Shown: positions 9,229-18,245 of the stretch, piece by piece
Layout of the letters: each line of letters begins with the position of its first letter
Position numbering within the stretch: position 1 is the first letter of the stretch
NCBI RefSeq assembly: GCF_019443325.1
Contig: NZ_CP080383.1
Span: forward strand, 1,488,001-1,552,000
DNA length: 64,000 nt
Origin: Cryobacterium sp. PAMC25264
GTDB lineage: Bacteria; Actinomycetota; Actinomycetes; Actinomycetales; Microbacteriaceae
Direction: 5' to 3'
Notes under the pieces: model-generated
What the model saw: only the letters and a program-made list of their open reading frames with translations
Database searches by the model: none
Told to the model about the DNA's origin: nothing
Translations under genes and position numbers: made by a program

Positions 9229-10001
9229 TCAGCTGGTGAAGTCGGAGGTGTCCCCACGTACCGCGTGTTGCCGGCCGGAACCGGCTCGACGGCGGCTGAC
9301 ACGATCTCCGCGGCGAATTCGCTCACGTTGTACAGTTTTCCCGCGGATTCCTGGCGGGCACTGATCGCCCCGGGGTTGGCGCGCTCGAGCAGAACGGCCG
9401 TGATGGTGCCCTGGATCATGTCGCCGGACACCACGACGAAACCGATGCCGGCCTCGGCGAGCTCGGGGATGACGGCCCGGAGGGCGTCCTCGCCGGCGCG
9501 CTTGCTGCGCGCGACAGGCTCGTACACGTCCACGTTGGCCGCGGTGTCGACGAAGTGAGCCTGGTGGCTGGTGATGAAGACCACGCGGGAGCCGTCGCTG
9601 AGCAGCGGCACGGCGGCGTTGAGGAGATTGACCTGGGCGTCCCGATTCAGCTGCATGGCGTAGTCCTCGGCCATACCGCTCTCCATGCCGCCGGAGGCGT
9701 TCATCACGAGGATGTCGAGTCCGCCGTATTCGGCGCGAATGGTGTCGAACATCGCCGACACCGACTCGGCATCGGTGAGGTCGGCGCCCACGGTCATGGC
9801 CGTTCCGCCGGCTTCACGGATGGCGGCGGCGAGCTTGTTGGCCCGCGCTTCCTTGTTGCGGTAGTTGATGACGACCTGGGCGCCGGCCTCGGCGAAGTAG
9901 GCGACGGTGTCGGCACCGATCCCGCGGGACGAACCCGTGACGAGGACGCGCTTTCCCGACAGAGTACCGGGCTGGAGGGGATTCATCGATGGTGTGCTCA
10001 C
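9229..10001 (-). CDS. Short-chain dehydrogenase/reductase, frameshifted near its C-terminus
   Basis: The N-terminal NAD(P)-binding motif TGSSRGIG, the segment VMNASGG (in place of the NNAG motif) and a Rossmann fold identify an SDR. The catalytic YxxxK motif expected near residue 155 is not obvious; YEPVARSKRAGEDAL carries Y and a K seven residues later, so the active site is unusual or atypical. One G is missing near 9245, where GTGGGGACACC should read through to GDTSDFTS and a stop at 9229-9231; as printed the frame runs on 22 codons into the convergent gene. Restored length is 257 residues. GTG at 10001 is my preferred start; no ribosome binding site is clear. Confidence 0.82.
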
Positions 10002-10077
10002 GGGGATAAAGACTATCAACATGCCTCACACCCGCAGGTGCTAGCGTCGTAGATACCGACGCGCGAGGGGTGGCGAC

Positions 10078-10545
10078 ATGGTGGATTTGACCGATTACCT
10101 GTGGATTGTCTGGCTGACGTTCATTCTGGTGTGCGTCATTATCGAGCTCCTCACCCTTGACTTCACCTTCCTGATGATCGGCGTCGGAAGTGTTGCCGGC
10201 CTGGGCGCCAACCTGCTCGGCTGGGAATGGTGGGTGCAGATCCTCTTCGCCGCCGCGGTGTCTGTCCTACTGCTGCTGCTGATCCGCCCGGTCCTGCTCC
10301 GCGCGATCGCCCGGGACAGCCCGGCCGTACCGCCGAGCAACGTGGCCGCTCTGATCGGCATGGGCGGGCGCGTCGCCGCTACTGTCGGCGATCTCGGCGG
10401 ACTCGTCAAGCTGGACAACGGCGAGACCTGGACCGCGCACCTCTCCCCCGGTCACCCACCGCTCACACTCGAGCCCGGCGAACGTGTCCGGGTGTCGGCT
10501 ATCGAAGGCTCCACAGCGCTCGTCGAACCCCTCGAAAGGATCTAA
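10078..10545 (+). CDS. NfeD-like membrane protein
   Basis: The protein has two or three N-terminal membrane helices followed by a small C-terminal OB-fold domain (from GRVAATVGDLGGLVKLDNGETWTA onward), the layout of short NfeD proteins. These work beside SPFH/stomatin-like proteins in membrane microdomains. The stomatin-like gene follows after a 3-base gap, the standard pairing. Length 155 residues. Confidence 0.85.
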   Translation: MVDLTDYLWIVWLTFILVCVIIELLTLDFTFLMIGVGSVAGLGANLLGWEWWVQILFAAAVSVLLLLLIRPVLLRAIARDSPAVPPSNVAALIGMGGRVAATVGDLGGLVKLDNGETWTAHLSPGHPPLTLEPGERVRVSAIEGSTALVEPLERI

Positions 10546-10548
10546 CCC

Positions 10549-11538
10549 GTGCCCAGTCCAGACCAGATCATCGTCCAGTTATTCGTTCTTCTGCTCATCG
10601 TCGTCGTCCTGGTGTTCGTGGTCGTGATCCTGGTCCGCACCATCCGGATCATCCCGCAGGCCAGTGCCGGTGTGGTGGAACGCCTGGGCAAGTACCACAA
10701 GACCCTGATGCCGGGGCTGAACATCCTGGTCCCCTTCATCGACCGGGTCCGCCCGCTCATCGATATGCGCGAACAGGTGGTGTCCTTTCCGCCGCAGCCC
10801 GTCATCACCGAGGACAACCTCGTCGTGTCCATCGACACTGTGGTCTACTTCCAGGTGACGGATGCCCGCGCCGCGACCTATGAGATCGCCAACTACCTGG
10901 GCGCCGTCGAGCAGCTCACCACCACCACGCTCCGCAACGTGGTGGGCGGCCTGAACCTCGAAGAGGCCCTCACCAGCCGGGACAACATCAACGGCCAGCT
11001 GCGGATCGTGCTCGACGAGGCGACCGGAAAGTGGGGCATCCGCGTGGGCCGGGTCGAGCTCAAGGCCATCGATCCGCCCGTCTCCATCCAGGACTCGATG
11101 GAGAAGCAGATGCGCGCCGAACGAGACCGCCGAGCGCTGATCCTCACCGCTGAGGGCACCAAGCAGTCCGCGATCCTCACCGCCGAGGGTGCCCGGCAGG
11201 CCTCGATCCTGCAAGCAGAGGGGCAGGCCAAGGCCGCCGTACTCCGCGCCCAGGGTGAGGCTGAGGCCATCACCACGGTCTTCAAGGCGATCCACGACGG
11301 TGACCCCGACCCGAAGCTGCTCGCATACCAGTACCTGCAGACCCTGCCCAAGCTGGCCGAAGGCACCTCCAACAAGCTCTGGATCGTGCCCAGCGAACTG
11401 ACCGAGGCGATGAAGGGCATCGGGCGGGCGTTCGGTCCGAACCCCGTGGCCGGGTCGCATCCCGGTGCCCCGACATCCGCTGCGCCGAGTGACGGCGAGT
11501 CGGCCGGTCGGGCGCCGGTGGCCGGACGTGAGAGCTGA
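10549..11538 (+). CDS. SPFH/stomatin-like (paraslipin) membrane protein
   Basis: One N-terminal membrane helix (about residues 5-30) is followed by an SPFH/Band 7 domain with the characteristic VERLGKYHKTLMPGLN and PVITEDNLVVSIDTVVYFQV, then a coiled-coil rich in alanine and glutamate (ILTAEGTKQ and AEGARQASILQAEGQA repeats). Such proteins scaffold membrane microdomains together with NfeD. The C-terminal tail is low-complexity. GTG start three bases after the nfeD-like stop. Confidence 0.9.
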   Translation: MPSPDQIIVQLFVLLLIVVVLVFVVVILVRTIRIIPQASAGVVERLGKYHKTLMPGLNILVPFIDRVRPLIDMREQVVSFPPQPVITEDNLVVSIDTVVYFQVTDARAATYEIANYLGAVEQLTTTTLRNVVGGLNLEEALTSRDNINGQLRIVLDEATGKWGIRVGRVELKAIDPPVSIQDSMEKQMRAERDRRALILTAEGTKQSAILTAEGARQASILQAEGQAKAAVLRAQGEAEAITTVFKAIHDGDPDPKLLAYQYLQTLPKLAEGTSNKLWIVPSELTEAMKGIGRAFGPNPVAGSHPGAPTSAAPSDGESAGRAPVAGRES

Positions 11539-12310
11539 CCGCGGGTCCTTCCTCTGGCCGCCCGGCCCGCGCATCCTCGCGCACCGCGGGCTGAGCACCG
11601 ACGCCCCGGAGAACACCCTCCTGGCGTTCCTCCAGGCATTGAGCCACGGGGCCACGCATCTCGAGACCGACGTGCACGCCAGCAGGGACGGCGTGGCGGT
11701 GATCAGCCACGACCCCACCCTCGCGCTGGACGGCACGGCGGTGAACACGCTGACGATGGCCGAACTCGGCCGAATCGACCTAGGCCATGGGCAGGCCTAC
11801 TGTTCCCTCGCCGACGCTCTGGCCGCCTTCCCCCAGGCACTCTTCAATATCGACATCAAAGCGGCGGATGCCGTGCTCCCGACGGCCCGGGCCATCCGCA
11901 CGGCTGCGGCGGCCAGGCGCGTGCTGCTCACCTCGTTTTCTGAGACCCGACGTCGTCGGGCGCTCAGGGCCATCCCCGGCGCGGCGACCTCGGCTTCGGC
12001 CCCGGGGGTCGCCGGGGTGTTCGCCGTGCTCGCCGTGCGTCAGCACTGGGTGCTGCCGCGGTTGTTGCGGGGCGTGAATGCCATCCAGGTGCCGGAGCGC
12101 GCCGGCCGGCTGCGCATCGTCACCCCGCGCCTTATCCAGAGAATGCATTCAATCGGTGTGGAGGTGCATGTGTGGACGGTGAATGACCCGGTCCGGATGG
12201 CTGTGCTGCTCCGAATGGGTGTCGACGGCCTCGTCACCGACCGGTGCGACCTGGCCGCGCAGGTCGTGGATTCGCACGGCCCCTTCCCGTGGCCGCGGCC
12301 CCGTTTCTGA
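11528..12310 (+). CDS. Glycerophosphodiester phosphodiesterase family protein
   Basis: The protein begins with the family signature ILAHRGLSTDAPENTLLAF, in which the HR and E.N residues build the active site, and has LETDVHASRDGVAVISHDP, another catalytic segment. It likely cleaves glycerophosphodiesters to glycerol 3-phosphate and an alcohol. No signal peptide is seen. The GTG at 11528 overlaps the previous gene by 11 bases, which gives 260 residues; a longer open frame upstream has no family match. A paired role with the glycerol genes at 2-7 kb is possible but unproven. Confidence 0.87.
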   Translation: MRADRGSFLWPPGPRILAHRGLSTDAPENTLLAFLQALSHGATHLETDVHASRDGVAVISHDPTLALDGTAVNTLTMAELGRIDLGHGQAYCSLADALAAFPQALFNIDIKAADAVLPTARAIRTAAAARRVLLTSFSETRRRRALRAIPGAATSASAPGVAGVFAVLAVRQHWVLPRLLRGVNAIQVPERAGRLRIVTPRLIQRMHSIGVEVHVWTVNDPVRMAVLLRMGVDGLVTDRCDLAAQVVDSHGPFPWPRPRF

Positions 12311-12399
12311 GAGATCACCGCCAAGAGCGCTATAACGGAAAGATAACGTCCAGCTTGATGGTTTACAACTAGGAATGCATCGCGAGAGGAGACCACACG

Positions 12400-12762
12400 A
12401 TGGCAGATCGTAGTTTGCGTGGCATGAGGTTGGGTTCACAGAGCCTGCAGAGCGAAGAGGGCGTGACCTTTTCACCACGAGTGAGTCACACGTATTTGTG
12501 TGCGACGTGCGGACGCGAGACGGTGATGATTTTCTCCGCCGAGGCCGAAGCGCCCGACGAATGGGAGTGCCGTTTCTGCTCCCAGACCGCCACCCGGCTG
12601 GTCGATTCGAAGCCCGTCATCGTCGACCACTCCGACGAGAAGATCGCCCGTACCCACTGGGACATGCTCCTGGAGCGTCGGACCCGCGCGGAGCTCGAAG
12701 AGCTTCTCGAGGAACGACTGACGGTGCTGCGTCAGCGTCGGGGCCAGAAGGTCGGCGCTTAA
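12400..12762 (+). CDS. rbpA: RNA polymerase-binding protein RbpA
   Basis: RbpA is an actinobacterial transcription factor that binds the sigma factor and RNA polymerase and stabilises the open complex. The 120-residue protein has the expected N-terminal tail (MADRSLRGMRLGSQS), the zinc-binding-like core with YLCATCGRETVM and WECRFCSQTA (four cysteines), and the C-terminal sigma-interaction helix with RTHWDMLLERRT. CGAGAGGAG precedes the ATG. It stands alone, divergent in function from its neighbours, and ends before a bidirectional terminator. Confidence 0.97.
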   Translation: MADRSLRGMRLGSQSLQSEEGVTFSPRVSHTYLCATCGRETVMIFSAEAEAPDEWECRFCSQTATRLVDSKPVIVDHSDEKIARTHWDMLLERRTRAELEELLEERLTVLRQRRGQKVGA

Positions 12763-12810
12763 CCCAACGCGCTGGCCGTTCGGTCCGCGCACATTTACAC
12801 AGCACCCCTG

Positions 12811-12834
12811 CGGCGCCGGCTAACCCCGGCGCCG
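12811..12834. terminator. Bidirectional terminator between rbpA and lnt
   Basis: CGGCGCCGG CTAACC CCGGCGCCG is a perfect 9-bp stem with a 6-base loop, followed on the plus strand by TTT. The lnt stop codon (12820-12822) lies in the loop, so lnt is translated into the hairpin. Confidence 0.65.
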
Positions 12835-14403
12835 TTTGCGTACCCGCGCGCGGTCGGGCATCTCTCGTTCGCCCACGGGCGACGACGCCCACCGGCCTGC
12901 GATCAGGCAGAACAGCAGCCCGGCCAGTCCCAGCCCGGAGACGAACCACTCGATCGGCCGGCCCGCCGACATCGCCGGCGTGTTGGTGGTGCTCAGCGGA
13001 ACCGTCTGCACCATGGCGCCGGGCTCCCAGGTCGGCAGGCTGTCGAGGGTCTTGCCGTCGGGAGTCATGATCGCGCTCGTGCCCACGGTCGAGATGTTCA
13101 CTACGGTCCGGCCGGCCTCGATGGCGCGAAGCCTGGCGATCGCGAGCTGCTGCACGGACTCGTCCGTGCGGCCGAAGTCGGCGTTATTGGTCTGGGCGAG
13201 GATGACCTCTGCCTTGTTGTCGATCATCTCGTGCACGAGCTGATCGTCGGCGATGTCGAAGCAGATGGCGATGCCGGCGAGGATGCCGTCGACATCGAAC
13301 ACGTTGTCCCGGGTACCGATCTCATAGTCACGGGAGACGAGGTCGATCAGGTCGGGAGCGAACGGCCGCCAGAAAGCCCGGTCCGGCATGTACTCGGCGA
13401 ACGGGACCGGGTGCACCTTGTCGTACATGTCCACGGCGCCCTCCCCCGCCTTCCAGAGCAGCGAGGTGTTGTAGTACTTGCCGTCGCGGAGAGTGATGGT
13501 GCCGGCGATGAGCGGCGCGTCCATGGCCCGGCTGATGTAATCGGCCACCCGGGCCGAATCGGTCGAGCGCAGCGGGTCCACATCGATGCCGTTCTCCGGC
13601 CACACGACGAAGTCCACCGGCTCGCCGACGAGGGGCAACGTGGCGGACACGTGGTCGGAGAGAATCTGGCCCGGCGCGTTCTGGGCGAACAGGCCGGCAT
13701 CCGACGCGCCCTGCACGGCGGCGATCCGGGCGGTGCCGCTCTGTAGCGTGGGCCAGGCCGGGAAGGCGAGCAGCAGGGCGACGGCCGCCACCGCGATGGC
13801 GGCACGGCCGTCGACACGCAGGCCAGGCTCCCGGCAGAGCTGCACAACCAAGGCGCTGAGCCAGACCATCACGAAGGAGAGCCCCGACATGCCCACCCAG
13901 GCGACGAGGACATTGAACGGGCTCTCCGACTGGGACATAGCCACACGGCCCCAGGAGAAGCCTCCGTACGGCCAGACAGCGGAGATCGCCTCCCTGGCGG
14001 TCCACAGGCCGGCCACGATGACCGGGATGACGCCGATCCGGCCCGCGAGGCTCGGCCAGACCCGGGGGCCGACGGTGAGGACCACGGCGGTGAGCGCGAG
14101 CCCGACGGCGAAGAAAAGTGACTCGAGTCCGGCCAGGGCCAGCCACGGAACCGGTCCGAGGTAGAGGGTGAGCCAGCTGATGTGGATGAGCCAGAACGAC
14201 AGCCCGGCCACCAGCCCCACCAGGAGACCGGTCCACGGACCGCGGCCCATCAGGGCCAGCAGCATCAGGGCCACCCCCACGGGGGCCAGGATCCACCACG
14301 ACCGGTCGGGGAAGCCGGCGTCGAGAATCGCCCCGGCCCCGGCGGCGAGCAGGATGGCCGCCCAGAGCGGCAGGCCGGCGGCGCGGGGAATGTCCGTCTT
14401 CAC
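12820..14403 (-). CDS. lnt: Apolipoprotein N-acyltransferase
   Basis: Lnt transfers a fatty acyl group to the N-terminal cysteine of lipoproteins. The 527-residue protein has about six to eight membrane helices in the first 210 residues and a nitrilase-type domain after that. The catalytic Glu-Lys-Cys triad is visible in VVWPENG, DKVHPVPFAEYMPD and GIAICFD. The C-terminus has one more helix and a basic tail (RARVRKRRRG). It follows helY by nine bases, part of the long leftward operon. Lipoproteins in this window (the FKBP protein and the sugar-binding protein) are possible substrates. Confidence 0.95.
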   Translation of the reverse strand: MKTDIPRAAGLPLWAAILLAAGAGAILDAGFPDRSWWILAPVGVALMLLALMGRGPWTGLLVGLVAGLSFWLIHISWLTLYLGPVPWLALAGLESLFFAVGLALTAVVLTVGPRVWPSLAGRIGVIPVIVAGLWTAREAISAVWPYGGFSWGRVAMSQSESPFNVLVAWVGMSGLSFVMVWLSALVVQLCREPGLRVDGRAAIAVAAVALLLAFPAWPTLQSGTARIAAVQGASDAGLFAQNAPGQILSDHVSATLPLVGEPVDFVVWPENGIDVDPLRSTDSARVADYISRAMDAPLIAGTITLRDGKYYNTSLLWKAGEGAVDMYDKVHPVPFAEYMPDRAFWRPFAPDLIDLVSRDYEIGTRDNVFDVDGILAGIAICFDIADDQLVHEMIDNKAEVILAQTNNADFGRTDESVQQLAIARLRAIEAGRTVVNISTVGTSAIMTPDGKTLDSLPTWEPGAMVQTVPLSTTNTPAMSAGRPIEWFVSGLGLAGLLFCLIAGRWASSPVGEREMPDRARVRKRRRG

Positions 14404-14412
14404 CTCAACAGC

Positions 14413-16857
14413 CTAGGCGACCGACGAATACGCGACGATTCCACGGCGGATGGAGTCCATCGCCACGCGCGCGGTACGGCCGACCTGTCCGTCAGCGACA
14501 ACGGACAGCTGGTCGAGGAGGTCGATGGTCTGCTTGGTCCAGCGCACGAAGTCCCCCGCGGCCATCTCGGCTTCCTCCAGCACCAGTCCGAGAGAGTCTC
14601 CCCTGGCCCACTTCCCCATGGCCAGGCTCAGGCCGGCGGCCAGCGGGTTGCTGCCGGGGAGCTTGTGGTCACGTTCGAGGTCGTCCAGCTGGCTCCACAG
14701 GATCTGCGTGGCGTCCAGCGCAGGCCGGAACGGTCCCTTGGGCAGGAAACGTTCGTCTGTCATTCCCTCTTCGCGTCGCGGTTCGAAGACCAGGGCGCAG
14801 GCCATCGCGGCCAGGCTGGGCGCGTCCAGGGAATTCCACAGGCCGCGGCGCAGGGATTCGGCCACGAGTAGGTCGCGGTCCGCGTAGATCCGGCGCAGGA
14901 TGCGGCCGCTCTCGCTCAGAGTCACCGCACGGCCCTCCCCCGGCACCAGGTAGCCGAAGCCGAGCAGCACGTCGGTGACGCGGTCGAAGATCCGGGCGAC
15001 GGCACCGGTACGAGCGGTGATCTGACTGGTCAGAGCCTCGGTCTCCCGCGTGAGCTTCCACCAGCGCTGAGCCCACCTGGCGTGCGCCTCCCGGTCGGGG
15101 CAGCTGTGACAGGGATGCGCACGCATCCGTGTGCGGAGGGCCGCCAGCTCTTTCTGGCGCCGGTCGCGACCGCGAGCGTGGGAATCGGCGGCGGCATTCT
15201 CCCGCTCCAGGTCGGACAACCGCCGGCGGATGCCCGTGTACTCGGCAAAGTCGCCGAGGTGGCAGGTCATCGACGCTGCGTAGCCGTCGAGAGAGCTCTG
15301 CTGGGCGCGAACCCGCCGGGCCAGATCGACGACGGCGCGATCGGCCTGGAACTGGGCGAAGGAGGACTCGAGAACCTCGCGGGTGCGCTCCCGGCCGAAC
15401 TGGTCGATCAGGTTGACGGCCATGTTGTAGGTGGGCTTGAAGCTGGAATTCAGCGGGTAGGTGCGCCGTGAGGCCAACGACGCCACGGCCTGCGGGTCAA
15501 GTCCCTGCTGCCACTGGATGACCGCGTGGCCCTCCACGTCGATGCCGCGTCGCCCGGCACGGCCGGTGAGCTGGGTGTATTCGCCGGGGGTGATGGGCAC
15601 ACGGGCCTCCCCGTTGAACTTCTCCAACTTGTCCAGGACCACGGTGCGGGCCGGCATGTTGATGCCAAGGGCCAGGGTTTCGGTGGCGAAGACCGCCTTG
15701 ACCAGTTTCTTCTGGAAGAGTTCTTCGACGACCTCCTTGAACGCGGGCAGCATGCCGGCGTGGTGTGCGGCGACGCCGCGTTCGAGCCCGTCCAACCACT
15801 CCCAGTAGCCGAGCACCGCGAGATCCTCGTCCAGCAGGGTGCGGCAGCGTTCGTCCACGATCTGCCGGATCTCGTCGCGCTCTGCCGTGTCGGTGAGCCG
15901 GACCCCGGCCCGCAGGACCTGGCGCACCGCCTGATCGCAACCCACCCGGGAGAAGATGAAGAAGATCGCCGGCAGGAGGTGCTTTCCTTCGAGCAGGCGC
16001 ACGATCTCGGCGCGGTCCATCCGGCCGGATTCGGCCGCGGCGCGCTGGTGGTGGAACCGGTCCCGGCTGGAGCCGCGCCCGCGGCCGGCCGAGCGGTCGA
16101 GAACCGGTCGGCCGCCGGACTGGGCCAGGCGCACGAGCTCGGGGTTCACCCGGTGGGTGGCGGCCAGGCCGGACGAGTCGAACAGATCGAGCATTTTGCT
16201 CTTGACCAGCACATGCTGGTCGAGGGGTACCGGACGTTCCTCGGAGACGATCACGTCGGTGTCGCCCCGCACGGCCTGCAGCCAGTCGCCGAATTCCTCC
16301 GCGTTGGACACCGTCGCGCTCAGCGACACCATCCGTACGCTCTGCGGCAGGTGGATGATGACCTCTTCCCAGACCGCACCGCGAAAACGGTCGGCGAGAT
16401 AGTGCACCTCGTCCATGATCACGAAGGCCAGGTTGCTGAGCAGGTCGGAGTCCGCGTACAGCATGTTGCGGAGCACCTCTGTGGTCATCACCACGATGCG
16501 GGCACCGGCGTTCACGTTGGTGTCCCCGGTGAGCAGACCCACCTGGTCTGCGCCGTACTCGGCGACGAGTTCCTGGAACTTCTGGTTGCTCAGTGCCTTC
16601 ATCGGGGCGGTGTAGAAGACCTTCGCCGTCGGCTGCTGCATGGCCAGGAAGATCGCGAATTCGGCTACGACGGTCTTGCCGGCCCCGGTGGGAGCGGCCA
16701 CGAGCACGCTGTTGCCGGCTTCGAGCGACGCGCCGGCGGCGAGTTGGAACGAGTCGAGGTCAAACCTCAGGCCGCGCCGGAATGCTTCCAGTTTGGGCGT
16801 CTGGGCGCGGAGGCGCGCTGCGGTGTACCGGTCGGCCGGTGACTGTAGGTCTGTCAT
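14413..16857 (-). CDS. helY: DEAD/DEAH-box RNA helicase of the Ski2/Mtr4 type (HelY-like)
   Basis: The 814-residue protein has all superfamily 2 helicase motifs: AAPTGAGKTVVAEFA (Walker A), VIMDEVHYLAD (DEVH), SLSATVSN, and the motif VI region TQLTGRAGRRGID. The C-terminal part (FLPKGPFRPALDATQI onward) resembles the DSHCT domain of Ski2-like helicases. Mycobacterial HelY is the closest named relative by layout and by position after tatC. Its substrate in Actinobacteria is not established. It starts eight bases after tatC and precedes lnt. Confidence 0.9.
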   Translation of the reverse strand: MTDLQSPADRYTAARLRAQTPKLEAFRRGLRFDLDSFQLAAGASLEAGNSVLVAAPTGAGKTVVAEFAIFLAMQQPTAKVFYTAPMKALSNQKFQELVAEYGADQVGLLTGDTNVNAGARIVVMTTEVLRNMLYADSDLLSNLAFVIMDEVHYLADRFRGAVWEEVIIHLPQSVRMVSLSATVSNAEEFGDWLQAVRGDTDVIVSEERPVPLDQHVLVKSKMLDLFDSSGLAATHRVNPELVRLAQSGGRPVLDRSAGRGRGSSRDRFHHQRAAAESGRMDRAEIVRLLEGKHLLPAIFFIFSRVGCDQAVRQVLRAGVRLTDTAERDEIRQIVDERCRTLLDEDLAVLGYWEWLDGLERGVAAHHAGMLPAFKEVVEELFQKKLVKAVFATETLALGINMPARTVVLDKLEKFNGEARVPITPGEYTQLTGRAGRRGIDVEGHAVIQWQQGLDPQAVASLASRRTYPLNSSFKPTYNMAVNLIDQFGRERTREVLESSFAQFQADRAVVDLARRVRAQQSSLDGYAASMTCHLGDFAEYTGIRRRLSDLERENAAADSHARGRDRRQKELAALRTRMRAHPCHSCPDREAHARWAQRWWKLTRETEALTSQITARTGAVARIFDRVTDVLLGFGYLVPGEGRAVTLSESGRILRRIYADRDLLVAESLRRGLWNSLDAPSLAAMACALVFEPRREEGMTDERFLPKGPFRPALDATQILWSQLDDLERDHKLPGSNPLAAGLSLAMGKWARGDSLGLVLEEAEMAAGDFVRWTKQTIDLLDQLSVVADGQVGRTARVAMDSIRRGIVAYSSVA

Positions 16858-16865
16858 GTGGTGCG

Positions 16866-17660
16866 CTAGCGCGCCAACTCCCGTTCGAGGGCCAGGGCGC
16901 GCCGGTCGGCACGCCGGTCATGCAGCACGGCGATGCCGTACGCCGAGAAATACAGCACGATCATGGGAACCGCGAGCATGAACATCGAGATGACGTCGGC
17001 AGCCGGGGTGGCGATGGCGGTGAAGAGGATGATCACCAGCACCGCGACCCGCCAGGACTTGATGATCGACTGCGCGCTGATCACCCCGGCGAAGTTCAGC
17101 AGCACCACGAACACCGGCAGGACGAAGGCGATCCCGATCGCGACCATGAGCTTGAGCGTGAAGTCCAGGTAGTTCTGCGCGTTGATGAACGCGGCATCCT
17201 CCGGGGGCGCGAAGCTCGTCATGAGACCGACGATCTGGGGCAGGACGTACCAGCCGGCCGCACAGCCGGCGATGAACAGGGGCACGGCCGTGAGCACGAA
17301 ACCGTAGACGTACTTCTTCTCACCCCGGGTCAGACCCGGCATCAGGAACGCGAAGATCTGGTAGAGCCAGACCGGGCTTGATAGGACGAGACCGACGTAG
17401 AAGGCGATTTTCAACCGCAGGTCGAACGCCGACGTGATGTCGGGGTAGTTGATCTGCGCGTTGCGGTTCTGGGCCTCGATGATGGCGTAGATCGGCTGGC
17501 GCAGGGCATCCCAGACACCCTCTGAGAGCATCCACCCGATGATGCCGCCGATGACGATGCCCGCGGCGGCCCGGAACAGGCGCTTGCGAAGCTCGAGCAG
17601 GTGCTGCCCGAGCGACATGGTGCCGCCGCGCTTCGCACGCTTTGTGGTGCGCACGGCCAC
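16866..17660 (-). CDS. tatC: Sec-independent protein translocase TatC
   Basis: TatC is the core receptor subunit of the twin-arginine export complex. The protein shows the N-terminal motif MSLGQHLLELRKRLF, six membrane helices and the conserved stretch FAFLMPGLTRGEKKY. The GTG at 17660 (VAVRTTKRAKRGG) gives 264 residues and a 4-base gap after tatA; a longer open frame upstream overlaps tatA and is not expected. The C-terminus is charged (RADRRALALERELAR). It belongs to the pafBC-tatAC-helY-lnt run. Confidence 0.96.
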   Translation of the reverse strand: MAVRTTKRAKRGGTMSLGQHLLELRKRLFRAAAGIVIGGIIGWMLSEGVWDALRQPIYAIIEAQNRNAQINYPDITSAFDLRLKIAFYVGLVLSSPVWLYQIFAFLMPGLTRGEKKYVYGFVLTAVPLFIAGCAAGWYVLPQIVGLMTSFAPPEDAAFINAQNYLDFTLKLMVAIGIAFVLPVFVVLLNFAGVISAQSIIKSWRVAVLVIILFTAIATPAADVISMFMLAVPMIVLYFSAYGIAVLHDRRADRRALALERELAR

Positions 17661-17664
17661 CGGA

Positions 17665-17907
17665 CTAGTGCTTCGTCTGGTCGCCCGGGCCGACGGGCCG
17701 TGTCGTGCCGTCCACGGACTCGGGACGTGCCGGAGCGGCGGCCGGGTCGGCGGGCTCGTCAACGGTGTCGCTCTTGATCTCGTTTTTGAAGATCTTCATC
17801 GACTGGCCCAGGCTGCGCGCCAGGCCGGGAAGTTTGGGCGCACCGAACAACAGCAGGATGACGACGAGGATGATCAGGAAGTGCCATCCGGTCAGATTGC
17901 TCAACAT
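17665..17907 (-). CDS. tatA: Sec-independent protein translocase TatA
   Basis: TatA forms the pore-like component of twin-arginine export. The 80-residue protein has one N-terminal membrane helix (WHFLIILVVILLLFG), the hinge APKLPGLARSLGQSM and an amphipathic helix, followed by a Pro/Ala/Asp-rich tail. No TatB gene is next to it, as is common in Actinobacteria, where tatB lies elsewhere. The ATG overlaps the upstream gene by seven bases. Confidence 0.96.
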   Translation of the reverse strand: MLSNLTGWHFLIILVVILLLFGAPKLPGLARSLGQSMKIFKNEIKSDTVDEPADPAAAPARPESVDGTTRPVGPGDQTKH

Positions 17908-18245
17908 GGGGGTCGATCCTCTGGCTTGTAGGGAGTGTGTTGCAGTAGTTTACCCCGGCTGACTGAGAGATCCCGCCGCTTGGCGCGGCGGAGGATTCGC
18001 TCGATCCCGGCCTGTTCGCGGGCCAGGCTGAGTTCTCTGCGGTTCTGGAACACGGCCGGATGGAATGCCGCCCGCGGTGGCATCGCATCCAGGTCGAGTA
18101 CGGCCACCTGATCGCCGAGGGCCTCGAGAGCGCCCAGGGTTCCCATGAGCTTGCGGAACAGTCGCACGGCGAACCAGGCGAGCATGCCGAGCAGGGCGAG
18201 GGCCAGAACGGTCCAGATGAGCACCCACGCCCACACCGGGATCAC
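17901..18245 (-). CDS. Membrane-anchored protein between pafC and tatA
   Basis: The GTG at 18245 gives a 114-residue product with one N-terminal membrane helix (about residues 6-27, AWVLIWTVLALALLGMLAW) followed by an Arg-rich region (REQAGIERILRRAKRRDLS). I do not know a function. It overlaps pafC by four bases and tatA by seven, so it is fully embedded in the operon. A helix plus a charged tail before TatA might suggest a link to export, but that is only a guess. Confidence 0.75.
   Translation of the reverse strand: MIPVWAWVLIWTVLALALLGMLAWFAVRLFRKLMGTLGALEALGDQVAVLDLDAMPPRAAFHPAVFQNRRELSLAREQAGIERILRRAKRRDLSVSRGKLLQHTPYKPEDRPPC

Noticed and set aside
9162..9231. The extra C-terminal 22 codons of the SDR frame
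   Set aside because: They are the result of a missing G; restored, the protein stops at 9229-9231 before the terminator.
15526..16842. A 438-codon open frame antisense to helY
   Set aside because: Long antisense frames are expected in high-GC genes; no start signal or family match.
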